The position numbers were made by a program, and so were the translations under genes. The notes beneath the pieces were generated by a model. The model worked only from the letters and a program-made list of their open reading frames with translations, had not been told where the DNA came from and searched no databases. From assembly GCF_048820975.1 (NCBI RefSeq), contig NZ_JBMEUF010000001.1:434001-498000 (forward strand): 64,000 nt of DNA. Direction: 5' to 3'. Positions within the stretch are counted from its first letter, which is position 1. Each line of letters begins with the position of its first letter. Below are positions 34,321 through 42,826 of the stretch, piece after piece. The DNA comes from Glaciecola sp048820975 (GTDB lineage: Bacteria; Pseudomonadota; Gammaproteobacteria; Enterobacterales; Alteromonadaceae).

Positions 34321-35562
34321 GTGAGTAAACGTCGCGTAGTAGTAACTGGCATGGGTATGCTTACGCCCGTAGGTAATTCGGTTGAAACCACCTGGACTAA
34401 TATATTAGCAGGTACCAGCGGTATAAGCGCTGTAACACACTTTGATACAAGTGATTTTAATACCAAAATAGCGGGCGAAGTTAAAGATTTTGATTGCGAA
34501 GCTTACATTCCTAGAAAAGAAGCGAAAAAGATGGACCGCTTTATTCAATTAGGTATTGCGGCTGGAAAGCAAGCTTTAGCTGATTCAGGTTTAGAAATTA
34601 GCAGCGAAAATGCTAAGCGAGTAGGAGTTGCAATAGGCTCTGGTATTGGTGGTTTACCGCTAATTGAAGAAAATCACTCTAAATTACTTAAAAGTGGCCC
34701 TAAGCGCGTTTCTCCCTTTTTTGTACCATCCACTATCACGAATATGATTTCCGGTTTCTTGTCTATTATGGAAGGGCTTAAAGGACCTAATTTAAATGTG
34801 GTAACCGCTTGTACTACTGGCGTTCACAACATTGGCATTGCGGCGCGCACAATTGCGTATAATGATGCTGACGCGATGCTTGCAGGTGGATCTGAAGCAA
34901 CTATTACTCCTTTGGCGTTTGCTGGTTTTGCTTCCGCTCGTGCGCTGTCAACCAATAACGATAATCCTGAAAGCGCAAGCCGTCCATGGGATAGCGCTCG
35001 TGATGGTTTCGTTATGGGTGAAGGTGCCGGCGTTGTTATGCTTGAAGAATATGAACATGCCAAAGCTCGTGGCGCTACCATTTATGCTGAATTAGTAGGC
35101 TTCGGTATGAGTGGCGATGCATTTCATATGACATCACCTCCTGCTGACGGAGAGGGCGCAGCCCAAGCAATGGAAAATGCCATAGATGATTCAGGTATTG
35201 ATCGTAATTTAATTGGTTACATTAATGCTCATGGTACATCAACGCCTGCTGGCGATATTGCTGAAGTGAATGCGGTTAAATCAATTTTTAACGACCATGC
35301 CGCTAAGCTTAAAGTGAGCTCTACAAAATCAATGATAGGCCACTTGTTAGGTGCAGCAGGATCAGTAGAGGCCATCTTTACTATTTTGGCACTTCGCGAC
35401 CAAAAAGCGCCACCCACTATAAACCTTGATAATCCAGGTGAGGGGTGTGACTTAGATTTTGTGGCACATAAGTCATCTGACTTTTCTGCAGACTATGCCC
35501 TATGTAATTCTTTTGGCTTTGGTGGGACAAACGGTTCATTGTTGTTCGCTAAGGGTGAATAA
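34321..35562 (+). CDS. fabF: Beta-ketoacyl-ACP synthase II (FabF)
   Basis: 413-residue elongating condensing enzyme. The Cys-His-His triad is C164 in TACTTGVHNIG, His in NAHGTSTPAGD and His in GHLLGAAGSVE. The GTG start at 34321 has AGGAGG at 34310-34315, a full consensus ribosome-binding site that offsets the weaker codon. A strong terminator follows, so pabC and the genes after it are likely a separate unit. Confidence 0.96.
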   Translation: MSKRRVVVTGMGMLTPVGNSVETTWTNILAGTSGISAVTHFDTSDFNTKIAGEVKDFDCEAYIPRKEAKKMDRFIQLGIAAGKQALADSGLEISSENAKRVGVAIGSGIGGLPLIEENHSKLLKSGPKRVSPFFVPSTITNMISGFLSIMEGLKGPNLNVVTACTTGVHNIGIAARTIAYNDADAMLAGGSEATITPLAFAGFASARALSTNNDNPESASRPWDSARDGFVMGEGAGVVMLEEYEHAKARGATIYAELVGFGMSGDAFHMTSPPADGEGAAQAMENAIDDSGIDRNLIGYINAHGTSTPAGDIAEVNAVKSIFNDHAAKLKVSSTKSMIGHLLGAAGSVEAIFTILALRDQKAPPTINLDNPGEGCDLDFVAHKSSDFSADYALCNSFGFGGTNGSLLFAKGE

Positions 35563-35605
35563 AGCGTAAATTGACATAGTCACAGCGAAGTAGATTTGTT
35601 AAATT

Positions 35606-35642
35606 AAGTGAAGAAATGGTTTTCGTTTCTTCACTTTTTTTT
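35606..35642 (+). terminator. Terminator of fabF
   Basis: An 11-bp perfect stem (AAGTGAAGAAA at 35606-35616 with TTTCTTCACTT at 35626-35636) closes a 9-base loop and runs into a T-tract ending at 35642. It is a classical intrinsic terminator, 44 bases after the fabF stop. Confidence 0.92.
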
Positions 35643-35702
35643 ATGCAATATTTAGCTGACAATGGACGCCGTTTGAATGAACAAAAATGTAAAAGATAAA
35701 CC

Positions 35703-36575
35703 ATGCACTTTCTTGTCTTAAATACGCTAAATTCACATACAGCAACACCTCAAGTTAATGTTCAAGATAGAGCATTTAATTATGGGGATGGCTGTTTTAC
35801 CACAATGTATGCCTACAATAGGTGTTTGTTCAATTACTCTAAACATATTAGCAGGCTTGTACACGATACGAGTCGATTGCGTATATATTTAGATGTGCCG
35901 CTATTAGTCAACAAAATTAACGACCTTTTACTCACAAGTGTTGGTTTAGATAACGAAGCCATTGTTGTTAAAATACACATTTCAAGAGGCTTAGGTGGGC
36001 GCGGATATGAATTACCCGTCAAAGCGGAAACTATGGTTTCTATCAGCTTTCATAAAACCACCGCGTTTAGTGCCAATAGCATTGCGTCTATTTATCGCTT
36101 AAAAATGTGTTCTTTCCCACTTTCTAGCCAAACTTTACTTGCCGGCATTAAACACCTAAATAGGCTTGAACAAATTATGGCGAAAATAGAATTAGCTGAC
36201 ACGCAAGACGCTGAAGATCTTATTTTAGCTGACCAAAATGGCAACATTATTGAGGCTATATCAGCAAATGTATTTCTGAAAGTAAACGAGCTTTGGTTAA
36301 CACCGTCTCTTGAACAAGCAGGCGTTTCGGGCGTAATGAGACGTCTTGTTTTAGAGTACTTTGCTGCCCAAGGAATAGCATACAAGGTCACTAATATAAG
36401 TGCCGAGCATTTAATGAGCGCCAGCAGTGTGTTTTTAACTAATGCCGTTAAGTTTATTATTCCTGTATCTTCGTATCAAAACCACAAACATGAAAGCGTG
36501 GCATATAACAACGATGTTTTAAGTGACATCGCTAATGGCATATTTACGGCATCACAGAGCGATTGCAAGGCATGA
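35703..36575 (+). CDS. pabC: Aminodeoxychorismate lyase (PabC)
   Basis: 290-residue fold-type IV PLP enzyme that releases 4-aminobenzoate from aminodeoxychorismate in folate synthesis. The PLP lysine is K150 in LLAGIKHLNRLEQ, a motif shared with E. coli PabC. Further matches are NYGDGCFTT near the start, ISRGLGGRGY, and GVSGVMRR, which binds the cofactor phosphate. Its stop overlaps the mltG start in an ATGA, so translation is coupled. Confidence 0.93.
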   Translation: MHFLVLNTLNSHTATPQVNVQDRAFNYGDGCFTTMYAYNRCLFNYSKHISRLVHDTSRLRIYLDVPLLVNKINDLLLTSVGLDNEAIVVKIHISRGLGGRGYELPVKAETMVSISFHKTTAFSANSIASIYRLKMCSFPLSSQTLLAGIKHLNRLEQIMAKIELADTQDAEDLILADQNGNIIEAISANVFLKVNELWLTPSLEQAGVSGVMRRLVLEYFAAQGIAYKVTNISAEHLMSASSVFLTNAVKFIIPVSSYQNHKHESVAYNNDVLSDIANGIFTASQSDCKA

Positions 36576-37600
36576 AAAAATTTCTTCTTTTTACCGCATT
36601 AACTGGCGTGATACTGGCATTTATAGCGCTGGCGACTGCTTATTATAAATTAGTTAATTTTGAATCTTTGAAACTTAGCAATACACAAGCGGTGTCTTTA
36701 GAAGTAGAAGATGGTAGCAATCTTTATCGCGTAAAAAAACAACTGAGTAAATATAGTGAAATAGACTCACTTGGCTTTAAATTATGGCTTAAATTAAACC
36801 CTGAGTATTCAAGTATTCAAGCTGGTTTGTATGAACTACCGCCTCAATCCCTTGTAGTTGACCTTATTAAAATGGTGAATGCCGGTGAAGTTAAGCAATT
36901 TTCTATTACCTTAGTTGAAGGCCAAACTTTCGCGCAATGGATTTCTCAGTTAAAAAGTAGCGAAAACTTAAATAATGACTTAGGCACAGTAGCTGACTTA
37001 TATGAGCTTTTAACTAATAACCAAGGTTTTTGTGCGAATGAGTATCGTAGTTTAGAGGGGTGCTTATTACCGAATACTTATCATTACACCTACAAGCAAA
37101 ATATGAGCTCTATTATTCAGCGTGCTTATTCTTCGATGGAAGCATTATTAGAAAGTGCATGGCATAAGCGTTTTGTAGATGTGCCTTTAAAAAATCAGTA
37201 TGAAGTATTAATTTTAGCGTCAATTGTAGAGAAAGAAACCGCTGTTGATGCGGAGCGAGCTGAAATTGCCGGTGTTTTCACAAATCGCTTAAACGCTAAT
37301 ATGAGGCTACAAACTGACCCAACGGTTATTTATGGCATTGGCGATAGCTACGATGGTAATATTACACGTAAGCACTTACGACAAGCTACGCCTTACAATA
37401 CCTATGTCATTAAGGGACTCCCCATTACACCTATTGCAATGGCAAGTGAGTTGTCAATTAATGCTACATTGCAGCCATCTCTCACCGATGCGTTTTACTT
37501 CGTAGCAAGTGGTGAAGGTGGGCATGTTTTCTCTACAAACTTAGAGGAACACAATAGGGCGGTTAGGGCTTATCTGAAAAAATTAAAAGAAGAGAAATAG
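36572..37600 (+). CDS. mltG: Endolytic murein transglycosylase MltG
   Basis: 342-residue inner-membrane enzyme that cuts nascent glycan strands and is thought to end their polymerisation. An N-terminal signal anchor (MKKFLLFTALTGVILAFIALA) is followed by a LysM-like region and the YceG catalytic domain, with catalytic E220 in ASIVEKETAVDAER and the conserved MRLQTDPTVIYGIG. The ATG at 36572 overlaps the pabC stop (ATGA); an upstream TTG frame is not needed. tmk follows six bases later. Confidence 0.95.
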   Translation: MKKFLLFTALTGVILAFIALATAYYKLVNFESLKLSNTQAVSLEVEDGSNLYRVKKQLSKYSEIDSLGFKLWLKLNPEYSSIQAGLYELPPQSLVVDLIKMVNAGEVKQFSITLVEGQTFAQWISQLKSSENLNNDLGTVADLYELLTNNQGFCANEYRSLEGCLLPNTYHYTYKQNMSSIIQRAYSSMEALLESAWHKRFVDVPLKNQYEVLILASIVEKETAVDAERAEIAGVFTNRLNANMRLQTDPTVIYGIGDSYDGNITRKHLRQATPYNTYVIKGLPITPIAMASELSINATLQPSLTDAFYFVASGEGGHVFSTNLEEHNRAVRAYLKKLKEEK

Positions 37601-37606
37601 AATTAA

Positions 37607-38266
37607 ATGAGCGGAGCTTTTATTGTAATAGAAGGATTAGAGGGAGCCGGCAAAAGTACCGTGATTGGTGCTGTGTCAGAATATATAAAAAACAAAGGCC
37701 ATGATGTACTTTGCACTCGCGAACCCGGCGGTACGCCCATGGCTGAAGCTATAAGAGATTGTGTGAAACAAGATTGGTCAACAGAAGAGGTGACACAAGA
37801 GACCGAACTATTACTTATGTATGCTGCTAGAAGTCAATTGGTGCATAACGTAATAAAACCGGCAATAAACCAAGGTCAATATGTGGTTGGCGACAGGCAT
37901 AACTTATCATCGCTGGCGTATCAAGGAGGAGGGCGACAAGTACCTGATCTTACTATGTCACAACTCAAAACTATGACTTTGGGTAGCTTCTCACCCAATT
38001 TCACACTTTATTTAGATATAGAGCCTATATTAGGGCTTTCACGAGCTAGGGGCCGCGGGGAGCTTGACCGCATTGAAATGGCCGGAATTGCGTTTTTTGA
38101 GCGTGCTCGTGAACGGTATTTAGCAGAAATTAAGACGATGCAACAACAAGACGCATATTCAGCGGCAATTATTGATGCATCACAAGATGTAGACAGTGTT
38201 AGAGAGTCAGTACTGAATAGCTTAGATGCGTGGTACAGCGAATTTCATCATGCAAGTAGGAGCTAA
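37607..38266 (+). CDS. tmk: Thymidylate kinase
   Basis: 219-residue P-loop kinase that phosphorylates dTMP to dTDP. The Walker A loop is GLEGAGKST, the DR-x substrate motif is GDRHNLSSLAYQGGGR and the lid is RARGRGELDRIE. The TREPGGTPMAE stretch is typical of bacterial TMK. It is two bases from holB in the E. coli order. Confidence 0.96.
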   Translation: MSGAFIVIEGLEGAGKSTVIGAVSEYIKNKGHDVLCTREPGGTPMAEAIRDCVKQDWSTEEVTQETELLLMYAARSQLVHNVIKPAINQGQYVVGDRHNLSSLAYQGGGRQVPDLTMSQLKTMTLGSFSPNFTLYLDIEPILGLSRARGRGELDRIEMAGIAFFERARERYLAEIKTMQQQDAYSAAIIDASQDVDSVRESVLNSLDAWYSEFHHASRS

Positions 38267-38268
38267 AT

Positions 38269-39171
38269 ATGTATCCTTGGTTTAAACAAACTTATAGCCA
38301 ACTTGTTGGGCGTATTGCAAGCTCGCAGTTACATCATGGCTTGTTGTTCTTAGCTGACGACGGCGTAGGTGAACAAACGCTTATTTTAGCCTTAGCTAAA
38401 GCGCTGGTTTGTGAAAATAAAAACGCATGTAATGCTTGTAAAGGCTGTAGTTTATTTGAGGCTCAGTCACATCCCGATGTGCAAATAGTGGTATCTGATA
38501 AACCGAGTATAGGCGTAGACCTTATTCGTAAGGTATCAGAGTTTGTCACAACCACAGCTCAACTTATGGGTAATAAGGTAATTATCATTCATGGTATTGA
38601 TGCCATGACAGAAGCGGCAAGTAACTCACTGCTGAAAACCTTGGAAGAGCCCTCAAGAAACACATTTTTGATTTTGTCGACCACTCAAGCTAATGGGGTG
38701 CTGCCTACCATTAAAAGTAGATGTGAGAAGATTCGCTTACACTTGCCTAGTGAAAAGCAGAGTCTAGAGTGGTTAAGTAGTAATACAAGCGAAACAGTAA
38801 CAGGTGAAGGCTTACATGCATATAGTGGCTCGCCCATTAAGTATTTGCAGGCATTAACTGATAAAGCGGCTAATTATCATGAGTTTGTTGATGATATTGT
38901 GCAGCTGCAAGAAAATAAAATATTCGCTGAGAGCGTTGCAAAAAAGTGGAAAGCAGAGCCCGCTCTTGCCTTAAAATGGGCATATCAATGGAGTATATTA
39001 GAATACAAGAAATGCTTAGAGCAAGACGCAAGCTTATCAAAGCTTAATGAATTACAAAATATTGGTGATTTATGCAGCAAGCTCAAACCAAAACTTGAAC
39101 AAGCAGGTATTAACTTTCAACTTATTTTACAGCGCGTTTTTACGCAAATTTCAGATTTTAGGAGTGTTTAG
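38269..39171 (+). CDS. holB: DNA polymerase III delta' subunit
   Basis: 300-residue AAA+-like clamp-loader subunit. Four cysteines (CENKNACNACKGC) form the zinc module in the second position typical of delta'. SRC is seen in TIKSRCEKIRL and the TLEEPSRNTFLIL stretch is the sensor-1 region. The Walker A is degenerate (ADDGVGEQT), as expected because delta' does not hydrolyse ATP. Its stop overlaps the GTG start of the TatD gene by one base. Confidence 0.93.
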   Translation: MYPWFKQTYSQLVGRIASSQLHHGLLFLADDGVGEQTLILALAKALVCENKNACNACKGCSLFEAQSHPDVQIVVSDKPSIGVDLIRKVSEFVTTTAQLMGNKVIIIHGIDAMTEAASNSLLKTLEEPSRNTFLILSTTQANGVLPTIKSRCEKIRLHLPSEKQSLEWLSSNTSETVTGEGLHAYSGSPIKYLQALTDKAANYHEFVDDIVQLQENKIFAESVAKKWKAEPALALKWAYQWSILEYKKCLEQDASLSKLNELQNIGDLCSKLKPKLEQAGINFQLILQRVFTQISDFRSV

Positions 39172-39944
39172 TGTTTGTAGATTCACATTGTCATTTAGAT
39201 AGGTTAAAAGCCAAAGGTGAAGTACTAGACCAAGTTGTACAAGACGCGACTGATGCCAAGGTTGAACACATGTTATGTGTTGCGGTATCAGTAAAAGAGT
39301 TTGCTCAAATGAAAGAGACGGTTAGCAAATTTAGTAATGTATCGGTTTCTTGTGGTGTTCATCCCCTGCATCAAGAGGACGCCTGTGACTATGATACCTT
39401 GCTTGCACATGCTACTGATGATGATGTGGTAGCTGTAGGTGAAACCGGGCTCGACTATTTTTACAGTAGCGATACAAAAGACGTTCAGTTTTCATCATTT
39501 GTAGATCATATTAAGGTTGCAAATGCGCTATCAAAACCACTAATTATCCATACGCGAGGCGCACAAGAAGATACTCTACAACTTTTGCGTGAGCATTATG
39601 ACCCTTCTACTGGTGCTGTATTACATTGTTTTACAGAAAGCTTAGAAATGGCCCAAGCGGCTATTGAAATGGGAATATATATTTCTATCTCTGGCATTGT
39701 TACGTTTAATTCAGCAAAAGAACTGCAAGAAACAGTTAAGCAAATTCCCCTTGATAAGCTGCTTATTGAAACTGACTCGCCTTGGTTAGCGCCAGTTCCT
39801 CATCGCGGCAAAGAGAATCAGCCTAAGCATGTTGTTAATGTGGCTGAATTTATTGCAAAACTAAAAGGTATTAGCGTTGAGGAGTTAGCAAAAATAACCA
39901 CCGAAAACTTTTACCGCTTATTTTCCCGAGTTAAGCATGTCTAA
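39171..39944 (+). CDS. ycfH: TatD-family metal-dependent DNase/hydrolase (YcfH type)
   Basis: 257-residue TIM-barrel hydrolase of the amidohydrolase superfamily. Metal ligands are visible in DSHCHLD (N-terminus), GETGLDYF, the HTRGAQ and HCFTE histidines and TDSPWLAP. TatD proteins have 3'-5' exonuclease or related nuclease activity; the substrate of the YcfH branch is less certain. The GTG start at 39171 has AGGAG six bases upstream. Its end overlaps the next gene by eight bases. Confidence 0.9.
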   Translation: MFVDSHCHLDRLKAKGEVLDQVVQDATDAKVEHMLCVAVSVKEFAQMKETVSKFSNVSVSCGVHPLHQEDACDYDTLLAHATDDDVVAVGETGLDYFYSSDTKDVQFSSFVDHIKVANALSKPLIIHTRGAQEDTLQLLREHYDPSTGAVLHCFTESLEMAQAAIEMGIYISISGIVTFNSAKELQETVKQIPLDKLLIETDSPWLAPVPHRGKENQPKHVVNVAEFIAKLKGISVEELAKITTENFYRLFSRVKHV

Positions 39945-40617
39945 GTCTGTATGCTCGCCTTTGTGGATTGAAAGGCTTTGCAAAGCCATTGATGTACACA
40001 GCGCTAAACCTACAGCTAAGTTTTTTCAGGTAGCGAGTGTTGATAACAATGGTATGCCGAAGAATAGAACAATGGTATTCAGAGGCTTAAAAAATGGCGC
40101 TATTTTAGCTATTTGCGACAAAAGAAGTGAAAAGGTGAGCCAGTGGGAGAGTTTATCAAGGGCGGAGCTTTGTTGGTACTTTGAAGATACTCGAGAGCAG
40201 TTTAGATTAGCTTGTGAAGTTGTGTTGCATAGTAAGGACGCTAAGATCAATAACAACTTAGCTAACTCTTATAAGGGGGCGCTAGAGCAAAAGGCTGCAA
40301 AAGGGGCTGTGCTTGAATATATGAAAGAAACTGCCCTAAATGTATGGCAGAGCCTATCTAAACAAGCGCAAGAGCAGTTTTCCTGGCCACATCCCAAAGT
40401 GCCATTAGACAATGAATTGCTAGTGCAAAGTGATCACGAGAGTTCAATTACAGACAGTAACAGCGATGCAGCAAATCAAGTTCATGAAAACTTTGTATTG
40501 CTCATGTTTACTCCTGACTCTGTAGATTATCTAAATTTGTACACCGAGCCTCAAACAAGAGAACTTTATACTTTAAAAGGCGCTGATGATTGGCTTTGCA
40601 CTCAAGTAAATGCATAA
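39937..40617 (+). CDS. Pyridoxamine 5'-phosphate oxidase-like flavoprotein, Alr4036 type
   Basis: 226-residue split-barrel FMN-binding protein. The flavin-contact stretch RTMVFRGLKNGAI and the core ELCWYFEDTREQFRLACEV fit the Alr4036/Npun_F5749 branch of the PNPOx superfamily rather than true PdxH. Its C-terminus lacks the canonical PdxH R-x-R-L-x-P end. The reaction is unknown. It overlaps ycfH by eight bases, and an E. coli-type cluster does not contain it, so it is a lineage-specific addition to the operon tail. Confidence 0.8.
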   Translation: MSKSVCSPLWIERLCKAIDVHSAKPTAKFFQVASVDNNGMPKNRTMVFRGLKNGAILAICDKRSEKVSQWESLSRAELCWYFEDTREQFRLACEVVLHSKDAKINNNLANSYKGALEQKAAKGAVLEYMKETALNVWQSLSKQAQEQFSWPHPKVPLDNELLVQSDHESSITDSNSDAANQVHENFVLLMFTPDSVDYLNLYTEPQTRELYTLKGADDWLCTQVNA

Positions 40618-40637
40618 AATCAGTCATAAACGCTAAG

Positions 40638-41042
40638 TTATGAAACTTTGATGCTGCTCATATTCCCAAACATATGAACAAGCCTTGCATTGATTATTTC
40701 AGTGCCGCCTAATTGTTGTAAAGGGCGTATAATATCTTGTTGTTTGTCACTTAGTATTAAATCTATATAGATTCGAGAGCAGTTGCCAGCTTTCAACAAT
40801 GCACAAAGTAAATCGAATTGATTCATTTTCTCAGTTGCTTTGACTTGAATTTGCTGTGAAGACAATGAACTAAAACTAAAGTGCTGGCTAATGTTACAGT
40901 GCCAGCGAGCATCTTGTACACTTGTGTGTTTAGCCCCATTGTTAAAATCATAAAAATGGTTTGCTGTATCAACCGATGCATCGGTTAATAGATTCACCTT
41001 GTGATGTGATGTAACTGTGTGTGCAACTGTAAATATACCCAT
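40638..41042 (-). CDS. Small SulA-like protein, candidate SOS cell-division inhibitor
   Basis: 134 residues with no signal peptide. The C-terminal half is predicted to alternate helix and strand. Its run ALLKAGNCSRIYIDLILSD followed by a helix and INARLV can be lined up by eye with the FtsZ-binding half of SulA (ALRTGNYSVVIGWLADD). Identity is low, so this is a suggestion, not a firm family call. The main support is context: a LexA-box-like 16-mer lies 20 bases upstream, as for sulA. The alternative is an unrelated SOS-controlled orphan. Monocistronic and convergent with the flavoprotein gene. Confidence 0.45.
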   Translation of the reverse strand: MGIFTVAHTVTSHHKVNLLTDASVDTANHFYDFNNGAKHTSVQDARWHCNISQHFSFSSLSSQQIQVKATEKMNQFDLLCALLKAGNCSRIYIDLILSDKQQDIIRPLQQLGGTEIINARLVHMFGNMSSIKVS

Positions 41043-41061
41043 GACTGTTTACCTGTTCAGT

Positions 41062-41077
41062 ATGTATGCATATACAG
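41062..41077. promoter_or_regulatory. LexA-box-like operator upstream of the SulA-like gene
   Basis: On the plus strand the 16-mer ATGTATGCATATACAG matches CTGT-N8-ACAG at seven of eight anchor bases, and the full CTGT(AT)4ACAG consensus at 13 of 16. It overlaps a perfect 9-bp dyad with a one-base centre at 41071-41089, which adds a second CTGT half-site. Its position 20 bases before the start codon is right for repression. Confidence 0.5.
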
Positions 41078-41105
41078 TAGTACTGTATAAGTACTAATGC
41101 AAGTA

Positions 41106-41729
41106 CTATTTAAATATTCTTATTATTTTTTTTCTTTTACTTAGCAATACGATTGTACTTAACGATGCATAAATAATGGCTTGCAGGTCAATACTTTTCG
41201 TTGACCAAATGAAATGCACATTCACTAAAATTAAAGCAAGATATACCCAATTGTGGAGCTTTTGCCATGAAGGCCCCATCCTTTTTTTAATACTATTAAT
41301 AGATGTAACTAACAAGGCTAGTAATAAAAGCAAGCCGGTGAAACCGAGCAAGATGTATGGGCGGCTAACTATTTCTTTAGCTACTAACGCCCATTCAAAC
41401 TGAAGTTCGAAAGCAATAAAAGTACTTAAATGCAAGAGTCCGTAAACCGCAGCATAAACCCCAAATGTTCTTCTAAAACGCATAAGTTGTGAAAATTTTA
41501 GATGCTGACTAAGTACGCTTACTACTAAACTTATAAGTAGTAAATTTAATGCGCCTATTCCAGTGAAATCAAGTAATGCCTGTACTGGATCGCCCGGAAG
41601 GGCGCCGGTAAAGGCTTGGTAAAAGTAACATACAGCCCACAAACATATGCCTGCATGAGTGCTTATGCGAGCAAGAGTAAGAAAGCGAGGTTTTACTCGA
41701 ATAGGTTTTTGCGGCGCTGGTATAAACAT
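41106..41729 (-). CDS. msrQ: MsrQ, haem-binding membrane subunit of the MsrPQ system
   Basis: 207-residue, six-helix b-type cytochrome of the ferric-reductase-like family. It passes quinol electrons to MsrP for periplasmic repair of methionine sulfoxide. Candidate haem histidines lie in RISTHAGICLW, YGLLHLSTF and WQKLHNWVYLALILVNVHF. RRTFGVYAA is the typical loop. The start codon directly abuts the msrP stop, so the pair is one operon with msrP first. Confidence 0.92.
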   Translation of the reverse strand: MFIPAPQKPIRVKPRFLTLARISTHAGICLWAVCYFYQAFTGALPGDPVQALLDFTGIGALNLLLISLVVSVLSQHLKFSQLMRFRRTFGVYAAVYGLLHLSTFIAFELQFEWALVAKEIVSRPYILLGFTGLLLLLALLVTSINSIKKRMGPSWQKLHNWVYLALILVNVHFIWSTKSIDLQAIIYASLSTIVLLSKRKKIIRIFK

Positions 41730-42752
41730 TTAATAGAACTTTCTTAAATCCATGTTTTTGTATAAATCAGCAACCTCTGGATAGCCGTTAAACATTTGTG
41801 TATTAACACGTTCTTGGTCAAACACACTTGAACCTTCAATTCTTCTTTCACGCGCTTGTGACCATCTGGGGTGGTCAACGGTAGGATTAACATTAGCATA
41901 AAAACCGTATTCACTAGGAATAAGCCTATTCCAACTGGTTGGTGGCATCTTATCTGTTAGGCTTATTTTAACGATAGATTTAATACTTTTAAAACCATAC
42001 TTCCATGGCGTAACTAAGCGGATGGGGGCGCCATTTTGTGGTGGCAATGTTTTTCCATACATTCCCACACTTAAAAACGCCAAGGGATGCATTGCTTCAT
42101 CAAGGCGCAAGCCTTCAACATACGGATATTCAACACCTCCGCCAACAAACTGATTTCGTTGTCCACGCATTTGCTCAGGTGATAAAAGCGTTGAGAAAGC
42201 AACATATTTAGCGCTGCTTAATGGTTGAGCCAGTGCAATAAGTTTGCCAAGTTCAAATCCAATCCACGGAATAACCATTGACCACGCTTCAACGCAACGC
42301 AGACGATAAATCCTTTCTTCTAAATCAAGTGTTTTAAATAAATCGTCATAAGACAAGGTAATAGGCTTTTCAACCAAGCCGTCAATTTGTAATGTCCATG
42401 GTTCTACTGAAAGAGATTGCGAATGTTTAATAGGATCATCTTTTGCGGTACCAAATTCATAAAAGTTATTGTACGAGGTAGCAATAGATTCGGGGGTGCT
42501 TGGTATAGGGTAATTCTTGGCATTAGATTGAGTAAAACTTAATGCTTGCTGCTTAAAGGTGGGTGTAGGGTCATCACTTTTAAACCAATCAAACGGGCCT
42601 GCCAATGCTTTATTACTTAAAAGTCCTGATGCACCTATAAAGCCTAATTGTTTAAGTAAGGTTCGTCTATTTTTATACACATGTTCATCAGTAACATCAT
42701 TTTCACTCAGTGCAGATGATGATTTAGATCGTAAATGAATAAATTTTGGCAT
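41730..42752 (-). CDS. msrP: MsrP, molybdopterin-dependent protein-methionine-sulfoxide reductase
   Basis: 340-residue periplasmic enzyme that reduces methionine sulfoxide in proteins. A twin-arginine signal is visible (NRRTLLKQLGFIGASG, R29-R30), consistent with export of a folded molybdenum enzyme. The molybdenum ligand is C153 in RLRCVEAWSMVIPW. The oxidoreductase fold is full length. It is followed immediately by its membrane partner msrQ. An upstream dgt gene lies 75 bases away on the same strand. Confidence 0.95.
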   Translation of the reverse strand: MPKFIHLRSKSSSALSENDVTDEHVYKNRRTLLKQLGFIGASGLLSNKALAGPFDWFKSDDPTPTFKQQALSFTQSNAKNYPIPSTPESIATSYNNFYEFGTAKDDPIKHSQSLSVEPWTLQIDGLVEKPITLSYDDLFKTLDLEERIYRLRCVEAWSMVIPWIGFELGKLIALAQPLSSAKYVAFSTLLSPEQMRGQRNQFVGGGVEYPYVEGLRLDEAMHPLAFLSVGMYGKTLPPQNGAPIRLVTPWKYGFKSIKSIVKISLTDKMPPTSWNRLIPSEYGFYANVNPTVDHPRWSQARERRIEGSSVFDQERVNTQMFNGYPEVADLYKNMDLRKFY

Positions 42753-42826
42753 ACCGTTTCATACTCTTAAATTGAAAGTCACTCTACTTATATGACCGGT
42801 TCAATAGATAGAAACTTACACTAAAT

